A stretch of DNA of 64,000 nt from JAJCYX01 sp965243825 (GTDB lineage Bacteria; Chloroflexota; Dehalococcoidia; Lucifugimonadales; Lucifugimonadaceae), in contig CBDEVT010000001.1 of assembly GCA_965243825.1 (NCBI GenBank), positions 3,162,001 to 3,226,000 on the forward strand. The letters are read 5' to 3'. This document shows, piece after piece, positions 7,351 through 18,900 of this stretch. Within the stretch, counting starts at the first letter, position 1, and each line of letters starts with the position of its first letter. The position numbers were made by a program, and so were the translations under genes. The notes below the pieces were generated by a model. It saw only the letters and a program-made list of their open reading frames with translations. It had not been told where the DNA came from and ran no database searches.

Positions 7351-9327
7351 ATGAGCATGTTGGGTTCAATTGGTACAAAGGCAAGGCGGAGTCCTACCTG
7401 GACACTCGTCGCTTCATTCGGTGCAGTCGCAATAGTCGCTGCTGCGGTGTTCGGAACGTACTGGCTATTACGTGACGATTCGCAGGCCTCGGCTCAGACC
7501 GGCAACCAGGTCGAGTTCCAGGTCCAGCGAGGAGACATCATCACATCGGTCTCCCTGGGAGGAACTTCAGCATTTCCTGACAAGGAAGAGCTCAGCTTCG
7601 GTGGTGGTGGAACAGTCGCCGAGGTGATGGTCTCGAATGGAGATACGGTCGAAGAAGGTGAAGTTATCGCTCAGCTTGACGATGCAACGATCGCAAGCCT
7701 GCGTGTTGCACTCTCTACAGCGGAATCTGACCTCAACGATGCACAGGAAATATACGACAAAGCGGTTTCTGGCTCGACATCACGCGCAGAGATTGCAGAG
7801 GCCGAGGAGCAGCTGGCGCTCGCAGAACTGAGTGTCTCAGCCGCTCGAAAATCGCTGGACGAAGTTAGTGCTGCAGACGGTATCGACCCAACATCGGTGT
7901 CGGAGGCTCGTGACACGGTCGACTTTGCCGAAAGAGAGCTGGCCGCTGCAGAAGAGGCCCTTGAGAACGCACTTGATCCAGCAGACGTCGCTGAACGGGC
8001 GGATGAGCTCGAATACGCGATCGACGAATACCGCGAAGTGCTAATGCGCTGGCTGGGGGCTGTTCCCGACGGTTTCGAATTGATGACGCTGAACGACATT
8101 CTTGATCTCTGGTCTACCGATCTCACCGAGATTTACACGACCCATGCCGATGAGCAGGCTGATTCTGACACTCCATGGCTCGACAACGAAGAGACTCCAT
8201 GGAATGACGTGCTCGTCTGGACCTGGACCCGGATGTCTGCTTCCGTTGTCGATACCGAGAGCACTAGTTCCAACAATCGGGGAGGAATTCTCACACCTCT
8301 CGCAGAGATCGAATCCTCCTGGACGGCGCTTGAAGAGGCACGATCAGCGTTGGACGCGGAAGAGACTGAGAGCGAATCCGCATTACTTGCAGCGGAGCAG
8401 GCCGTTGCACGTGAGAGAAGTGATCTCAGTGCAGCGCAAGATGCATTCGATGAGCTACTCGATCCGGTTCTGTTGCAGGCGAGACAGGCTGCACTGGACG
8501 CAGCTATTGCTAATCGCGATGCGGCCGAAATCGTCCTGACCCAGGCGCGTTCAAACGAACAAATGACCATGGAAAGCGCCCAATCAAGGCTCGACCTCGC
8601 CAGCCAACAGTTCGATGACGCTGCCGAAGCTTTGGAGTCAGCAACTCTCTTGTCACCAGTTAACGGGACCGTACTCGCCATCAACATAGAAGCAGGCGAT
8701 TCGGTCACACCTACGACGATCGTTGCTGAGATTGCGGACACATCGGTGATCGCGGTGGAGAGCTCTGTCGACGAAGAGGACATCCTTTCAATCCAGGTTG
8801 GTCTACCGGTCAGTGTCTCGTTAGACGCTGTTTCCGGGCAGTCGTTCACTGGTACGGTCACATCTGTTGGACAGGCGGAGCAGTCTCAGCAGGGTGCGGT
8901 CACCTTCCCGGTGACAATCACGTTGGATGACACTCGCGATCTTGCACTCGTCGAAGGTCTGACGGCTTCAGCGCAGGTAATCAACAGCCAGGTTTCTGAT
9001 GTACTGATGGTTCCAGTTGCAGCCGTCGGAGGTTCGATATTCGAGCCCTCTGTAGAAGTGGTTACCGACAGCGGAACACGCGAGACACCGGTCCAGCTCG
9101 GATCATCCAACGGTTCGTTCGTGGAAGTTGTCTCCGGGCTGGCCGAAGGTGAAACGGTGCTGGCCACAATTGCTGGTGCCTTGGGACTACAGGACCCATC
9201 TGATCAGCCATTCTTGCCTAGAGGCAGTTTCACCGGCGGCGCTGTGGTGATCCCCGGCGCTGACGGTAGCACGTCCATCACGATCCCTGGAGGGAGATTC
9301 GGGGGCGGGGGCGGAGGTGGTCGTTGA
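7351..9327 (+). CDS. HlyD/MacA-type efflux adaptor (RND/ABC periplasmic adaptor)
   Basis: From the ATG at 7351 (GGAAATCGAG just upstream) the product is 658 residues. An N-terminal membrane anchor (TLVASFGAVAIVAAAVFGTYWLL) is followed by the biotinyl-lipoyl half-motif GTVAEVMVSNGDTVEEGEVIAQLD. A very long alpha-helical hairpin rich in Ala/Glu/Asp follows (about residues 120-460), then the second lipoyl half (LLSPVNGTVLAINIEAGDSV), a beta-barrel domain and a membrane-proximal domain. The helical insert, about 340 residues, is longer than usual and contains a Trp-rich central stretch (DTPWLDNEETPWND). The C-terminus ends in a glycine run. The stop overlaps the ATPase start by one base, so the tripartite system is one operon. 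Confidence 0.9.
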   Translation: MSMLGSIGTKARRSPTWTLVASFGAVAIVAAAVFGTYWLLRDDSQASAQTGNQVEFQVQRGDIITSVSLGGTSAFPDKEELSFGGGGTVAEVMVSNGDTVEEGEVIAQLDDATIASLRVALSTAESDLNDAQEIYDKAVSGSTSRAEIAEAEEQLALAELSVSAARKSLDEVSAADGIDPTSVSEARDTVDFAERELAAAEEALENALDPADVAERADELEYAIDEYREVLMRWLGAVPDGFELMTLNDILDLWSTDLTEIYTTHADEQADSDTPWLDNEETPWNDVLVWTWTRMSASVVDTESTSSNNRGGILTPLAEIESSWTALEEARSALDAEETESESALLAAEQAVARERSDLSAAQDAFDELLDPVLLQARQAALDAAIANRDAAEIVLTQARSNEQMTMESAQSRLDLASQQFDDAAEALESATLLSPVNGTVLAINIEAGDSVTPTTIVAEIADTSVIAVESSVDEEDILSIQVGLPVSVSLDAVSGQSFTGTVTSVGQAEQSQQGAVTFPVTITLDDTRDLALVEGLTASAQVINSQVSDVLMVPVAAVGGSIFEPSVEVVTDSGTRETPVQLGSSNGSFVEVVSGLAEGETVLATIAGALGLQDPSDQPFLPRGSFTGGAVVIPGADGSTSITIPGGRFGGGGGGGR

Positions 9328-10079
9328 TGACGGCTCCAGTTGTCGAATTGAGCGATGTTCGAAAGATCTACCAGCTTGGTGACGAGAAAGTCGCAGCGTT
9401 GGACGGTCTTGATCTGACGATCAATGAACGGGAGATAGTCGCAATAATGGGCGCCTCCGGTTCCGGTAAGTCCACCCTTATGAACGTGCTCGGATGTCTC
9501 GACCGACCAACTTCCGGCAGTTACTTGCTTGGAGGTCAGGACGTCGGAGCATTTTCAGACAATCGGCTTTCGGACACTCGGGGTAGATACATCGGCTTTG
9601 TGTTCCAGAGCTACAACCTGCTCCCGCAGCTGTCCGCTGCCCAGAACGTTGAGCTACCGCTCAGGTACAACCCCCGCGGATTCGACCGCAAGCAGGCCGT
9701 GGCGGACGCTCTTGAGCGAGTCGGTCTTACCGACCGGGCGAACCACCGGCCGAATCAGCTTTCAGGTGGACAGCAACAACGCGTTGGAATCGCCCGTGCT
9801 TTAGTCGGCAGGCCAAGTCTGTTGTTGGCGGATGAGCCGACCGGGAACCTGGATAGCAAGTCCACCGAGGAGATCATCTCGCTACTACAGGAGTTAAACG
9901 GTACTGACGGTATGACTGTCGCTCTGGTTACTCACGAACCAGACGTAGCGGCCGCGACCAAGAGAGTCATCACTCTCCGGGATGGCAAGTTACTGTCCGA
10001 TGAACCCATTCAGCAGAGGTCGTACGCTGAGTCATCGAGAGAAGAAGCCCTGGCCGGAGCCGCAGGAGCGTCGAAATGA
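9327..10079 (+). CDS. ABC transporter ATP-binding protein, MacB/LolD type
   Basis: The 250-residue ATPase begins at the ATG at 9327, whose A is the last base of the previous stop (TGATG). Walker A is GASGSGKST at residues 42-50; the Q-loop is FVFQSYNLLPQL; the signature is LSGGQQQRVGIARAL; Walker B is LLLADEPTGNLD; the switch His sits in VTHEPD. These are the standard features of the MacB/LolD/FtsE subfamily, which powers mechanotransmission rather than classical transport. It overlaps the permease gene by ATGA. Confidence 0.95.
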   Translation: MTAPVVELSDVRKIYQLGDEKVAALDGLDLTINEREIVAIMGASGSGKSTLMNVLGCLDRPTSGSYLLGGQDVGAFSDNRLSDTRGRYIGFVFQSYNLLPQLSAAQNVELPLRYNPRGFDRKQAVADALERVGLTDRANHRPNQLSGGQQQRVGIARALVGRPSLLLADEPTGNLDSKSTEEIISLLQELNGTDGMTVALVTHEPDVAAATKRVITLRDGKLLSDEPIQQRSYAESSREEALAGAAGASK

Positions 10080-11302
10080 GCCCCGGCATGATCCTTGGTA
10101 CCGCATTCTCCTCTATCGCATCCAGCAAGCTTCGTTCTGTGCTCACCTTGCTTGGGGTCATCATTGGCGTGACTTCTGTAATTGCGCTTCTTTCAATCGG
10201 TCGGGGTGCACAGGAATCGATCACTTCTCGTATCTCGTCGCAGGGAGCCGAACTGCTATTCATAAGTGTCAACTTCTTCGCTGATTCAGACGTTCAGCAG
10301 TTGACACTCGATGACGCCTTGGCGATCGCGAACGCGCCTGAAGCCAGTGCAGTTAAGGCTGTTGCGCCGGTGCTGAATGCTGGCAACGTAGACATCTCAC
10401 TCGGTGCTAACGCACTATCAGCCACGGCGACTGGAGTGACCGGCGAGTATTTCGATGTCAACGGTTATGAGATCGCAACAGGCCGAACGATATCTCCTGC
10501 GGATCTACAGGGCCGCACGAACGTTGCGGTACTCGGCTCGAATCTCGCTGAAAACCTGTTCCCTGGAGCGGAAGCGACCGGCCAGACCTTTTCTCTTAAC
10601 GGCCAGCTCTATCTGGTGGCCGGCGTTCTTGAATCGGTAGGTGGTCTAACTCGTATCGACGATCAGGTGTTCGTCCCTCTGACGACTGCGGAGGCAAGAC
10701 TCGTCTCCGGAGCCGCGCCGGGAGAAACTCTGAATGTGAACCAGATCATCGTTCAGGCCAACGACGCTGACGCCGTTGAAGAGGCCGCAGCACAGGCCGA
10801 CGTGGTGTTGAGACTCCAGCATGATCTCGGGTTTTCTGACACCGCAGATTTCCTGATCTCGAACAGCCAGGGAATTGCCGAGACACTTGAAGAGACGACC
10901 GATGTTCTGGTGATCTTCCTGGGTGTGGTCGGCGGGATTTCGTTGTTCGTGGGAGGCATCGGAATCATGAATATCATGCTGGTGTCTGTGACCGAGCGCA
11001 CCCGGGAAATCGGTATTCGCCGGGCTATCGGAGCAAGGCGAACCGCGATATTGCTCCAGTTCCTTGCGGAGGCCACGGTACTCAGTATTGGAGGTGGACT
11101 GCTCGGAATACTGATCGGGTTGATCATCACACGCCAGTTCAGTGGTGTGCAGTTCTTGAACAACACGTTCGATGCTCGGATGTCACCGGACATAGCCGTT
11201 CTGGCTATGGTCGTCGCAGCCGGCATCGGCCTTGTTGCCGGAATGTATCCGGCGGCGAGAGCCGCTGCGCTTAACCCGATCGATGCGTTGCGCCACGAAT
11301 AG
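10076..11302 (+). CDS. MacB-type ABC transporter permease
   Basis: The 408-residue permease has the MacB-family architecture: one N-terminal membrane helix (LRSVLTLLGVIIGVTSVIALLSIG), a large periplasmic MacB_PCD domain (about residues 45-270) and an FtsX domain with three helices. The FtsX helices begin at VLVIFLGVVGGISLFVGGIGIMNIML, with the conserved cytoplasmic motif RTREIGIRRAIGA. It starts inside the ATPase stop (ATGA overlap). With the adaptor and ATPase it should form an export pump for peptides, lipids or hydrophobic compounds. The substrate cannot be told from the sequence. Confidence 0.93.
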   Translation: MSPGMILGTAFSSIASSKLRSVLTLLGVIIGVTSVIALLSIGRGAQESITSRISSQGAELLFISVNFFADSDVQQLTLDDALAIANAPEASAVKAVAPVLNAGNVDISLGANALSATATGVTGEYFDVNGYEIATGRTISPADLQGRTNVAVLGSNLAENLFPGAEATGQTFSLNGQLYLVAGVLESVGGLTRIDDQVFVPLTTAEARLVSGAAPGETLNVNQIIVQANDADAVEEAAAQADVVLRLQHDLGFSDTADFLISNSQGIAETLEETTDVLVIFLGVVGGISLFVGGIGIMNIMLVSVTERTREIGIRRAIGARRTAILLQFLAEATVLSIGGGLLGILIGLIITRQFSGVQFLNNTFDARMSPDIAVLAMVVAAGIGLVAGMYPAARAAALNPIDALRHE

Positions 11303-11425
11303 TGACGAACCTTTGAAGATTCTAAGAATCCACTCAGCCTGGGCTGATGTCGGGCATCTAGATTTGAAGTATGGACTGCGGATAGTTGCGCTCAGCGCAA
11401 AGCAGCACGAGAACTGAAGGTGAAG

Positions 11426-12037
11426 ATGAAGAAAAAGTTGACCATCGCTGGTGTGTTCGTCGCACTTGCCGCCTTTTCGATGATCAGCGTGGCAGCTGCA
11501 AGTGGACATGGGTTCGGTGGAGGTTCCTCGGAACGGCTTGATCGAGTCGCTGAAATCCTCGGAGTGACTCCCGATGAGCTTTCTAGCGCCATGGAGCAGG
11601 CTCGCTCCGAAGAACGGGCCGCCAGGCTAGAAGAAAAGCTGGCGAATGCCGTCGAGGAAGAGGTGTTGACTCAGGAAGAGGCCGACGCGATCCGAGACTG
11701 GTTCGATGGCAAGCCTGAGGCACTCGATGAGCTTAGCCGAAGCGATCGACACGGACTTCGGCAGGCTCAACGGGACGATTCACTGGCAGAGTTCCTCACC
11801 GGCCTTGTAGCCGAGGAGGTCCTTACTCAGGCCGAGTCTGATGAGATTGCAACATGGCTTGATACCCGTCCGTCTGAGGCGCTTGAGAAGATCAAGCCCG
11901 AGTCACGCGGTCACCGTTTCCATGGTCGCCATGGAAGGCACGGCTTCCACGGTTTCAAGGGATTCAGAGACCACAGCTCTCCAGCCGTGCCTGAAACCGA
12001 AACTGGATCGACAGCTACTTCGGTCGTTTACTACTGA
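11426..12037 (+). CDS. Small secreted protein with two DUF2680-like helical repeats and His-rich tail
   Basis: The ATG at 11426 follows GAAGGTGAAG. The 203-residue product has a Sec signal (KKKLTIAGVFVALAAFSMISVAAAS). Two charged helical repeats each contain an EEVLTQ[EA]E[AS]D.I..W motif (about residues 80-105 and 130-155). A C-terminal segment is rich in His, Gly and Phe (HRFHGRHGRHGFHGFKGF). The repeats resemble DUF2680-type short helical hairpins found in many Gram-positive exported proteins. The His-rich tail could bind metal. It probably belongs to the efflux operon because the first terminator lies after it. Confidence 0.7.
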   Translation: MKKKLTIAGVFVALAAFSMISVAAASGHGFGGGSSERLDRVAEILGVTPDELSSAMEQARSEERAARLEEKLANAVEEEVLTQEEADAIRDWFDGKPEALDELSRSDRHGLRQAQRDDSLAEFLTGLVAEEVLTQAESDEIATWLDTRPSEALEKIKPESRGHRFHGRHGRHGFHGFKGFRDHSSPAVPETETGSTATSVVYY

Positions 12038-12071
12038 CACACCAAAACCAGTCGATACGAAGAAGCTAGCG

Positions 12072-12107
12072 GTAAGGCCCGATACAAGTTATCGGGCCTT
12101 ACTTTTT
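12072..12107 (+). terminator. Rho-independent terminator of the efflux operon
   Basis: A perfect 13-bp stem (GTAAGGCCCGATA against TATCGGGCCTTAC) with loop CAAGT is followed directly by five T residues. It lies 35 bp after the stop of the last gene and is the clearest intrinsic terminator in the window. Confidence 0.9.
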
Positions 12108-12343
12108 AGATGACCACCGGGGACCGTCTATCACTGTGAATTCACGTTGAATGTGCCGCTCAAGTCCTGCCAACTCGATTTGAGTAAGTGAACTGAGTCA
12201 GCCGTTTGTTCGTACGTATGCCCTATTGATGCGACTTTCGGATTTTCGAATCACGACAAGTTCAGGTACTGTGCGGGCGAACGACTAGCGATCCTGACGG
12301 GTTCTGGACGCGATTGGAAAATCGGTAGGCCAGGCGCTAACGA

Positions 12344-12943
12344 GTGGCATCTTCATTCAAAGATAGAGTCATCATCGGCAATCGCTCTTACGCGTCATCG
12401 CTAGCGATCTGGACTGCCCTGTCCCTGTTCGTGCTCACCCTCTTTCTCGCTGCATGGGCATCACTCTCCAGCGGAAGTTCAGTCCCAGGTCCCGGCGAAT
12501 TTATCCCATCACCCACCGCCACTCCCGGCCCTGGAGTTACTCCGAATCCGACCGACAGTCCGAATGGTGGATCGCTTGTCAACAACGTTCCTGGACTGGC
12601 AGCAGACGAAGAGATTCCAGCCAGTGAGGCACTGAAACCATTTTTTGGAGACGGGCTACCAAATATTGCGCTGTTGGTGTCAGCAGCCGGTTCCCCAACC
12701 GAACGAGAAGCGAGGTGGATATCAGACATTGAGTTCGAACTCGGGATGGTGCAGGCAGTTAACTATTCAGACGCAAGCTACGAAGTTCTGTCCGATTATC
12801 TGACGCTATTCATAATCGACTCCAGTAACGATTTTGACCCCGAGGTTTTACCAATTCTCTCCGAACGCGGTGTCTCAATTCACCTTGTAGGAGACGGGTC
12901 GGTCTACGCTGATTCACTCGAGATGTCGGTAGGGGCAGAGTGA
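12344..12943 (+). CDS. Small membrane protein coupled to the giant secreted protein
   Basis: The product is 199 residues from a GTG start. It has a short cytoplasmic N-terminus, one transmembrane helix (SLAIWTALSLFVLTLFLAAWA, about residues 19-40) and a Pro/Thr/Gly-rich linker (about 45-80). An alpha/beta-like extracytoplasmic domain follows (LPNIALLVSAAGSPTER..., DYLTLFIIDSSNDFDPEVLPILSERG), alternating strands and helices. I do not recognise the family. Its stop codon overlaps the start of the 2,125-residue protein (ATGA), so the two are translated together. It could anchor, assist or neutralise that protein; this is inference from coupling. Confidence 0.75.
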   Translation: MASSFKDRVIIGNRSYASSLAIWTALSLFVLTLFLAAWASLSSGSSVPGPGEFIPSPTATPGPGVTPNPTDSPNGGSLVNNVPGLAADEEIPASEALKPFFGDGLPNIALLVSAAGSPTEREARWISDIEFELGMVQAVNYSDASYEVLSDYLTLFIIDSSNDFDPEVLPILSERGVSIHLVGDGSVYADSLEMSVGAE

Positions 12944-15900
12944 TGCGCAAGCTACTGCTGCTGCCAATCCTGGTGCTGGCCCTTCTTGCCGTAGGAGTGC
13001 GCCCTTCAGTTCACGCACAGGCCCAGGGCTGCGAACTGGAATTAACCGAATCAGGTGCGATGGTCACCGTGTGCCCGGAAGCAGAATCTTTCTCTGATTT
13101 CTTTGAGTCGTTCAGTCTTTCGCTGTTCCAGGAGCGCGTCGCTGACGATACATCTCCCTTGAGAATCGAGTCTGTTCCCTCCGGTGCGAGTGTTTGGATC
13201 GATGGCGAGCTTTTCGGAAGAACGCCAATGGAGACCAAGGTAGAGCCTGGGAGTCGGTTCGTGCAGGTACTCGCTCCCGGTTACGAGACGCAGAGCGCGA
13301 CGGTGACGGTACTTCCCGGGCGCGCATCGAGCAGGGTTTTCCAACTGGAATCAACCATCGATGTCTCCTTGCTAGACGTTCCGGCAAGCACATTTACGAG
13401 TTTTCCAGGCTTTGATTCGACCGGTGATTTTTGGATCGACCGGTTCATCCGCGACAAGGACGGCGTTCTCTATGTCCAGTTCTTCAATCGCGTGGACAAG
13501 GTGGTCGATTTCGGTGGACTTGATGAAAGGGCGGCCGATGGAACCTCGCCTCCTCGGGCATTGCAAACGAAACAGAGCGTGATCCTGGACTACGTCGGTG
13601 TTGCGAAGTCTGAAGATGACGGCGCCACATGGGAACTTGTTTTCTCACTGTTTGACGATCACGATGGAGTCGGTTCCACAAGTGAGAAGCTGATCGACAG
13701 CCTCTTCGCAAGAGAACGTGAGGATGACGACCCGCAGGAACACTGGGCTAAGTTTTACGTCAAGGAACGCTTTGACGTCACGAACTCGATAGAAACGATC
13801 ATGCCGCATCCCGATGGTGGCGTGATTATTCGCTACTTCACCAGCACACGCACCACAAGAGGCATCGACGCAAGCTGGGACAACTTCGACAAGATCAGGG
13901 AGTTCTACCAGAGAACTAACGAACCCGTCCCGGAGAGATTCAAGTTTGATCTGAGAGAAACTGACCGCTGGGGCATCTCTGAGGCTGACCTCGAAGGTAG
14001 CTTCCCACCTGCCGATGGCGGATGGTTCGTTACGTCGCCAGGTAACTTCGGCCCAACTCCTTCAAATTTCAACGGTAACGGCCAGGCATTTGAAGACTTC
14101 AGGTACCAGGGGACTGTTGAGGGAGTCCACTACTGGTACTCGCACGAGCAGGACAATACACGGCAGAACCCCGAAGAAGATGGTCGCAGCCGCTTCATCT
14201 ACTCATCTGAAGACCACGGTAAAAACATCAACTTCATCGCAGAGTTTGAACGTGAAGTGCGCGTCGGGCCGAGTCGCAGGGAAGATCTTCGAATCAGCCC
14301 GCAAGGTGATTTCTATTTAGTGGACCAGATTGTCGGCACCGTCCACGCGGTCGGCGATGACAGGTACGAGCTTGTAAACAAAGTACCGGATGAGTTCTGG
14401 ATCCCCGAGTCATTCGATGACTCCACATTCCCCCCACTCCAGGCCCTGGAGTTTGACGCCGCCGGAAACATTCATCTTGTATTGGTGAGGCATCGCTCGC
14501 AGGTTCCCGGTGATTCGAACGGTTTCGCCGTCTATCACCAGGTGGTTCCGAAGGACAAGCCAGAGTACGACCGTGTGGCCCTGATAACCGGATCGAGTTG
14601 TAACTCTTGCTCAGATCTCAGAGATTTCTTACATGGCGCTGACATCAGGTTCTCAGAGAATCCCGAACTACCAGCATCGGCTACGGCGAACCTCGAGACG
14701 GTGGTCGCGGCTACCGGCTATCCAGTGATTGCCCGCATCAGAGGCGACGAGCACCTGTTTGTCAACGGAAACGATCGTGTCGCCGTCTCACAAGCGATCG
14801 GTGCCTCCTATCCATCACTTGTAGATGCATTCGTACCGAGGCGTGGAAGTACCGGCGATGGGCCTCGATGGGCAAATGTCTTGCTGGAAGGCAACCTACC
14901 TCGCATAGTGACTGAGCGTGCGGACGGAATTCACGTATACCAGCCAGGTCCAACAGGTTGGGAGGCTACGCGTCTGTTCAATACGCCGCCTATATCTTTC
15001 ACCGGAGCACGAACCACATACACAATCTCACCGGGCACCACGCCATACTTGCCGGGAAGTCACAGGCAGTTCCGCGGCAGGCAGATCGACGTCGATTTCA
15101 ACGACCCGGAGAGTCTTGATGGCCTCAGGATGTTCTACGGCAGCGGTTCCTTCAGACAGCTTCGCCCCGAGACACCGACGATCCTGGAAGACACGGATCA
15201 GAGCAGCTATTACCTCCTCGGCTCGGAAGGCACCAGGGAGGTGCGCGACACAGGCCGCGAGATCATGCCGGTCTCACAGTTGATTCCGGTTGCCACATTC
15301 TTCGTCGAGCTTCCAGCGGAAGCCACCGTGACTGCAGTCAGTGGAGAGCTTGCCGGGTATGTGACCGAAGAAGGTGTCACGACTGTTGATGGAAGACGTT
15401 TTTATCGCGTGGTGGCGGATCTGCGTCAGCGTGGTGAGACCGCGGTGAACGGAAGCATCATGTCACGGCTGATCGGCGGAGCTATTTTCGTCACTGATGA
15501 AGGCGAGACCGTTCCTGTCAGCCTGTTCCTGAATGTGGACAACACCCGTCTTACAGCCTTTGACGCAGAGTCAGCCTACAACACGGTTGACCTGACGATG
15601 GAAGCGGTCAGGTTCGAGGATAGCCGTTGGATCATCACCAACAACCTGGCGTTAACCAACTCTATCGAATGTGGGGATGGGCGGATTATCTCTGTCGGTC
15701 CCAACTCCTTCACCTCCATCACCCCGGCTAACGATTCTGAAGCTGCAGCACTGGCGAAGTGCTTGCGTGGATTCGAGACTGACCCTCTAAATATTCCAAA
15801 CTGCGAAGCCTGGGAAGACGCTCAACTGGTGCTATCCGGTGAACTCATCGGGACACTGGCCCACAGCCTTCCGTTACGAGTCGACCGTAACGGGGTGGTC

Positions 15901-18900
15901 AACTACGTTCAGGCGTTCGGAAGCGCCAGTTTCACGGCCCATCGCATCGTCAACGTCTCAACCTTCGCTGCTGAACTGGGGTGCAACTCGGCAATACACG
16001 GTGACCCGGTGGTTGTGGTGAAGATCGAAGGTGAAGTGCTGGCCGATAGTGAAACTGGCTTCAACCCGACCATCACGGTTGTCGAACGCGGTTCAGTTTC
16101 TGCTGTGACAAGGCAAGCCTCCGCCCGTCTGACCGTGACACAGGAAGTGGCATGGCTCGAATTTGAAGCGCAGTTCCTGGAGTCGGCTCTTATTCAGCTA
16201 AAGAGCTCCGATATCGACGCAAGGCTGTTCGGCAGCGCACCAGCGCGACGAATCCGATATCTGAGAGATATCAACGCGGTCCGCGCTGCCGTCCACTGCG
16301 GTCGCATGGGCCACTCAGTGGACGAACTTCTTCAGTTCCTTGAAGATCGGGCAGAACGCCCCGATGCCATTAGACCTGACTGCCTGCAGGATTTCTTCAG
16401 GTCTCCTGCCAAGTACTGGCCAACACTCGGAACGGTCCGCACCCTGGGCACAAGTGCCATTGACGTGATGTTCCCTGGAGTGCTCAAAGACGGATTTGAT
16501 GAGAACCCGACTATGGCATATCTCAAGGCGAACGCTGAGGGCAGCCAGCTCGACTGGGAGACGTTCTTCATCGACCGGGCACAGGTGATGGAGTCTCGTG
16601 GCAACCCCTCTGATGTGGCCCAGCACTTCAACATCGACCTCGCCCTCGACCACTACGCGCGGGTGCGCACTCAAGTCCTGAGGAGCAACACTGACTGGCC
16701 GACGGTGCTTGGCCATGCGACTCTTTTTCTGAATCCGGTTCAGAAAGATGTTTTCGACGGCACGATGACCGCCTGCCTCAGCGGCATCACCGATCCAGCG
16801 CCACTCGCATTCGGGCTGGAAAACACTCCAACGGCTTTCGCCTACAAAGCCGGTATTCCATGTGCCGATTCCCTGCAGACAGCGACAGAGCGCGAGCAGG
16901 AGTACCAGAAGTTTGGCCTCGGGCTGCGTGATCCCTTCCTGGCTGAACTGCTGAAGAGTTCCGAGAATGACTTCAATCTGCTGTTGAAGAACCTCGAACT
17001 CGTCGAGCAGATTCTTCCTGAGATGGAACAGCGTATGGCTGGAGTTGATCCGACAAGAATCAACCTGGCTGCAGTAGGAGCCGAAGAGACTGAAGCGCTC
17101 GACCTGCTGACAATGGTCCATATGAAGATGGATTCTCTAACGAGGAGTAAGGAGTTGTTCCTTGGCACTGCCCTGCCAGGAATGTTCCGTTGTGGTGACG
17201 GACTGGTCAGGGGACTCTTCTCCAGAGAAGCCGCTGTCTTTTACATCACTACTGGCGTTGCGTGGGCAGCCGGTCCGATCACGGGAGGAGCTTCCTGGGG
17301 TGTTGCAATACCAGCAATGACCGCCGCTGGTGTTGTCCTTGGTGGGCAGGGCGTGTACGACCTGAGCCAGCAGTGGGAAAACCTCTCCGATATCGACCGA
17401 GTCTCTGCAACCTGTCAGACGGCTATCGGCGCAATCATGACGGTGAATGGTGTATCTGCTGCGAAGCCTGTTTTCGTTAAGTACAACAGCACTTCACTCA
17501 GAATCAATCCGCCGAAGAAGATTTCGCTTGCGAGTATCCAAAAGCGTGCCAGCACCTCAATCCTCAAGCTCCAAGATCAGTTCAAACAGCTCGCGACTAC
17601 GGCTGATGTTCAGCCGTTGTCTGTTCGCACAGCAACCCAAGCTGTGCTCGAACGCCTTCGCCCACCGACTGTCGAATCACTTATGCGAGGAGCATCGAAA
17701 CCGCAGAGAAAGGAGATTCAGGCTCTCGCGGAGATGTTCGACTATCTCGATCTTGTCAGAAGCAACCCCGAAGCTCGCGCTGTCTTCGAAGGAGTTATCG
17801 AGGCGATCAAGACCAACCGATCCGGTGACGATATCGCGGCGGTTCTCACGAGGCGAAGGGCTGAGAGTCAGGCGGCAAGAAGAGCAGACAATCAAGCACT
17901 CGCCACCAGTTGGCGTGAATTTGGTGGTGCTGTGGTAGTCGAACTGGCAATGACTCGAGGAAAACTGCCCAGGAGCCTCAGCGCCTTCGTAGACAAGGGC
18001 AAGCTGCTAGGGGATGACGCGACGGTCATCAAAACGATCATCGATGCTGACGTTCCACCACCGGACTCAACCACCACAGCGTCGGTGTTCGGACTTCGCC
18101 GAAACGATTTACTGCTTTCATACATTGAATCCAAGCGGGTGCAGGACTTCATCAAAAACCCTACTCGCAGCGAGGCTGTGTATTCGCCACTCGAAGTCAA
18201 CGGACTTCGAGGCTTAGCGCGCGATGCTCTTGGTGATGCGTTTACGGGACAGGACCGCATCTTCTTCGATGCCCTAGCGAAACCGGACATCGCTCGAGTG
18301 ATTAATAGAGGGATAACCGAAGCAGCTGAGGCAAACGGCGTTTCAGTCGGTAGTGCCGGTGTCCTGACCGTTGACAGCATCGCTGTGAACCGGCTCGCTG
18401 CAGGTGCATTTAAGATCGTCAACAAGATCGAAGTAAAGATCGGCAACGACGCAAAGGCGATCGAGTTGGTTATCAAGAATGGGGCCATCACTCCCGACGA
18501 GATCGCCATCCTCACAGAACTGGGCGAAAAAGGGATCACGGCGAAACAGTACGGTGGTGAACTGATTGAAGGCCTCGGAACCAGCAGACCGAGATCGTCA
18601 AGTGGCCGAGTGGACTCGAATGCAATTTCGGTTGAAGAATTCATTCCTGGCGAAACATGGGCAACCAGCGCACGTGGTGCCAGCGAAGCCGTAGAAGTGG
18701 AGATCGCTGGGGCCATTGGTGATGTAGACGGCAGACTCCTCGCTGGCACCCTCGAAACAAGATCAGGCCAACAGACGGCGTTCTATAACCGGGACCTCCA
18801 CTGGGGCAACATCAACATTTTTGATGATGGTGCAGGTGGTCTCAAAGCCAAGATCATTGACTATGACGGCACATCAACATTCCACAAGGTTCTGACGGAT

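Noticed and set aside
8133..8861. 242-codon minus-strand frame
   Set aside because: Ser/Ala-rich antisense shadow of the Ala/Glu-rich adaptor hairpin.
16315..18749. Long minus-strand frames (268 and 285 codons) inside the giant gene
   Set aside because: Composition is that of antisense shadows and the plus strand carries clear domains through the whole stretch.
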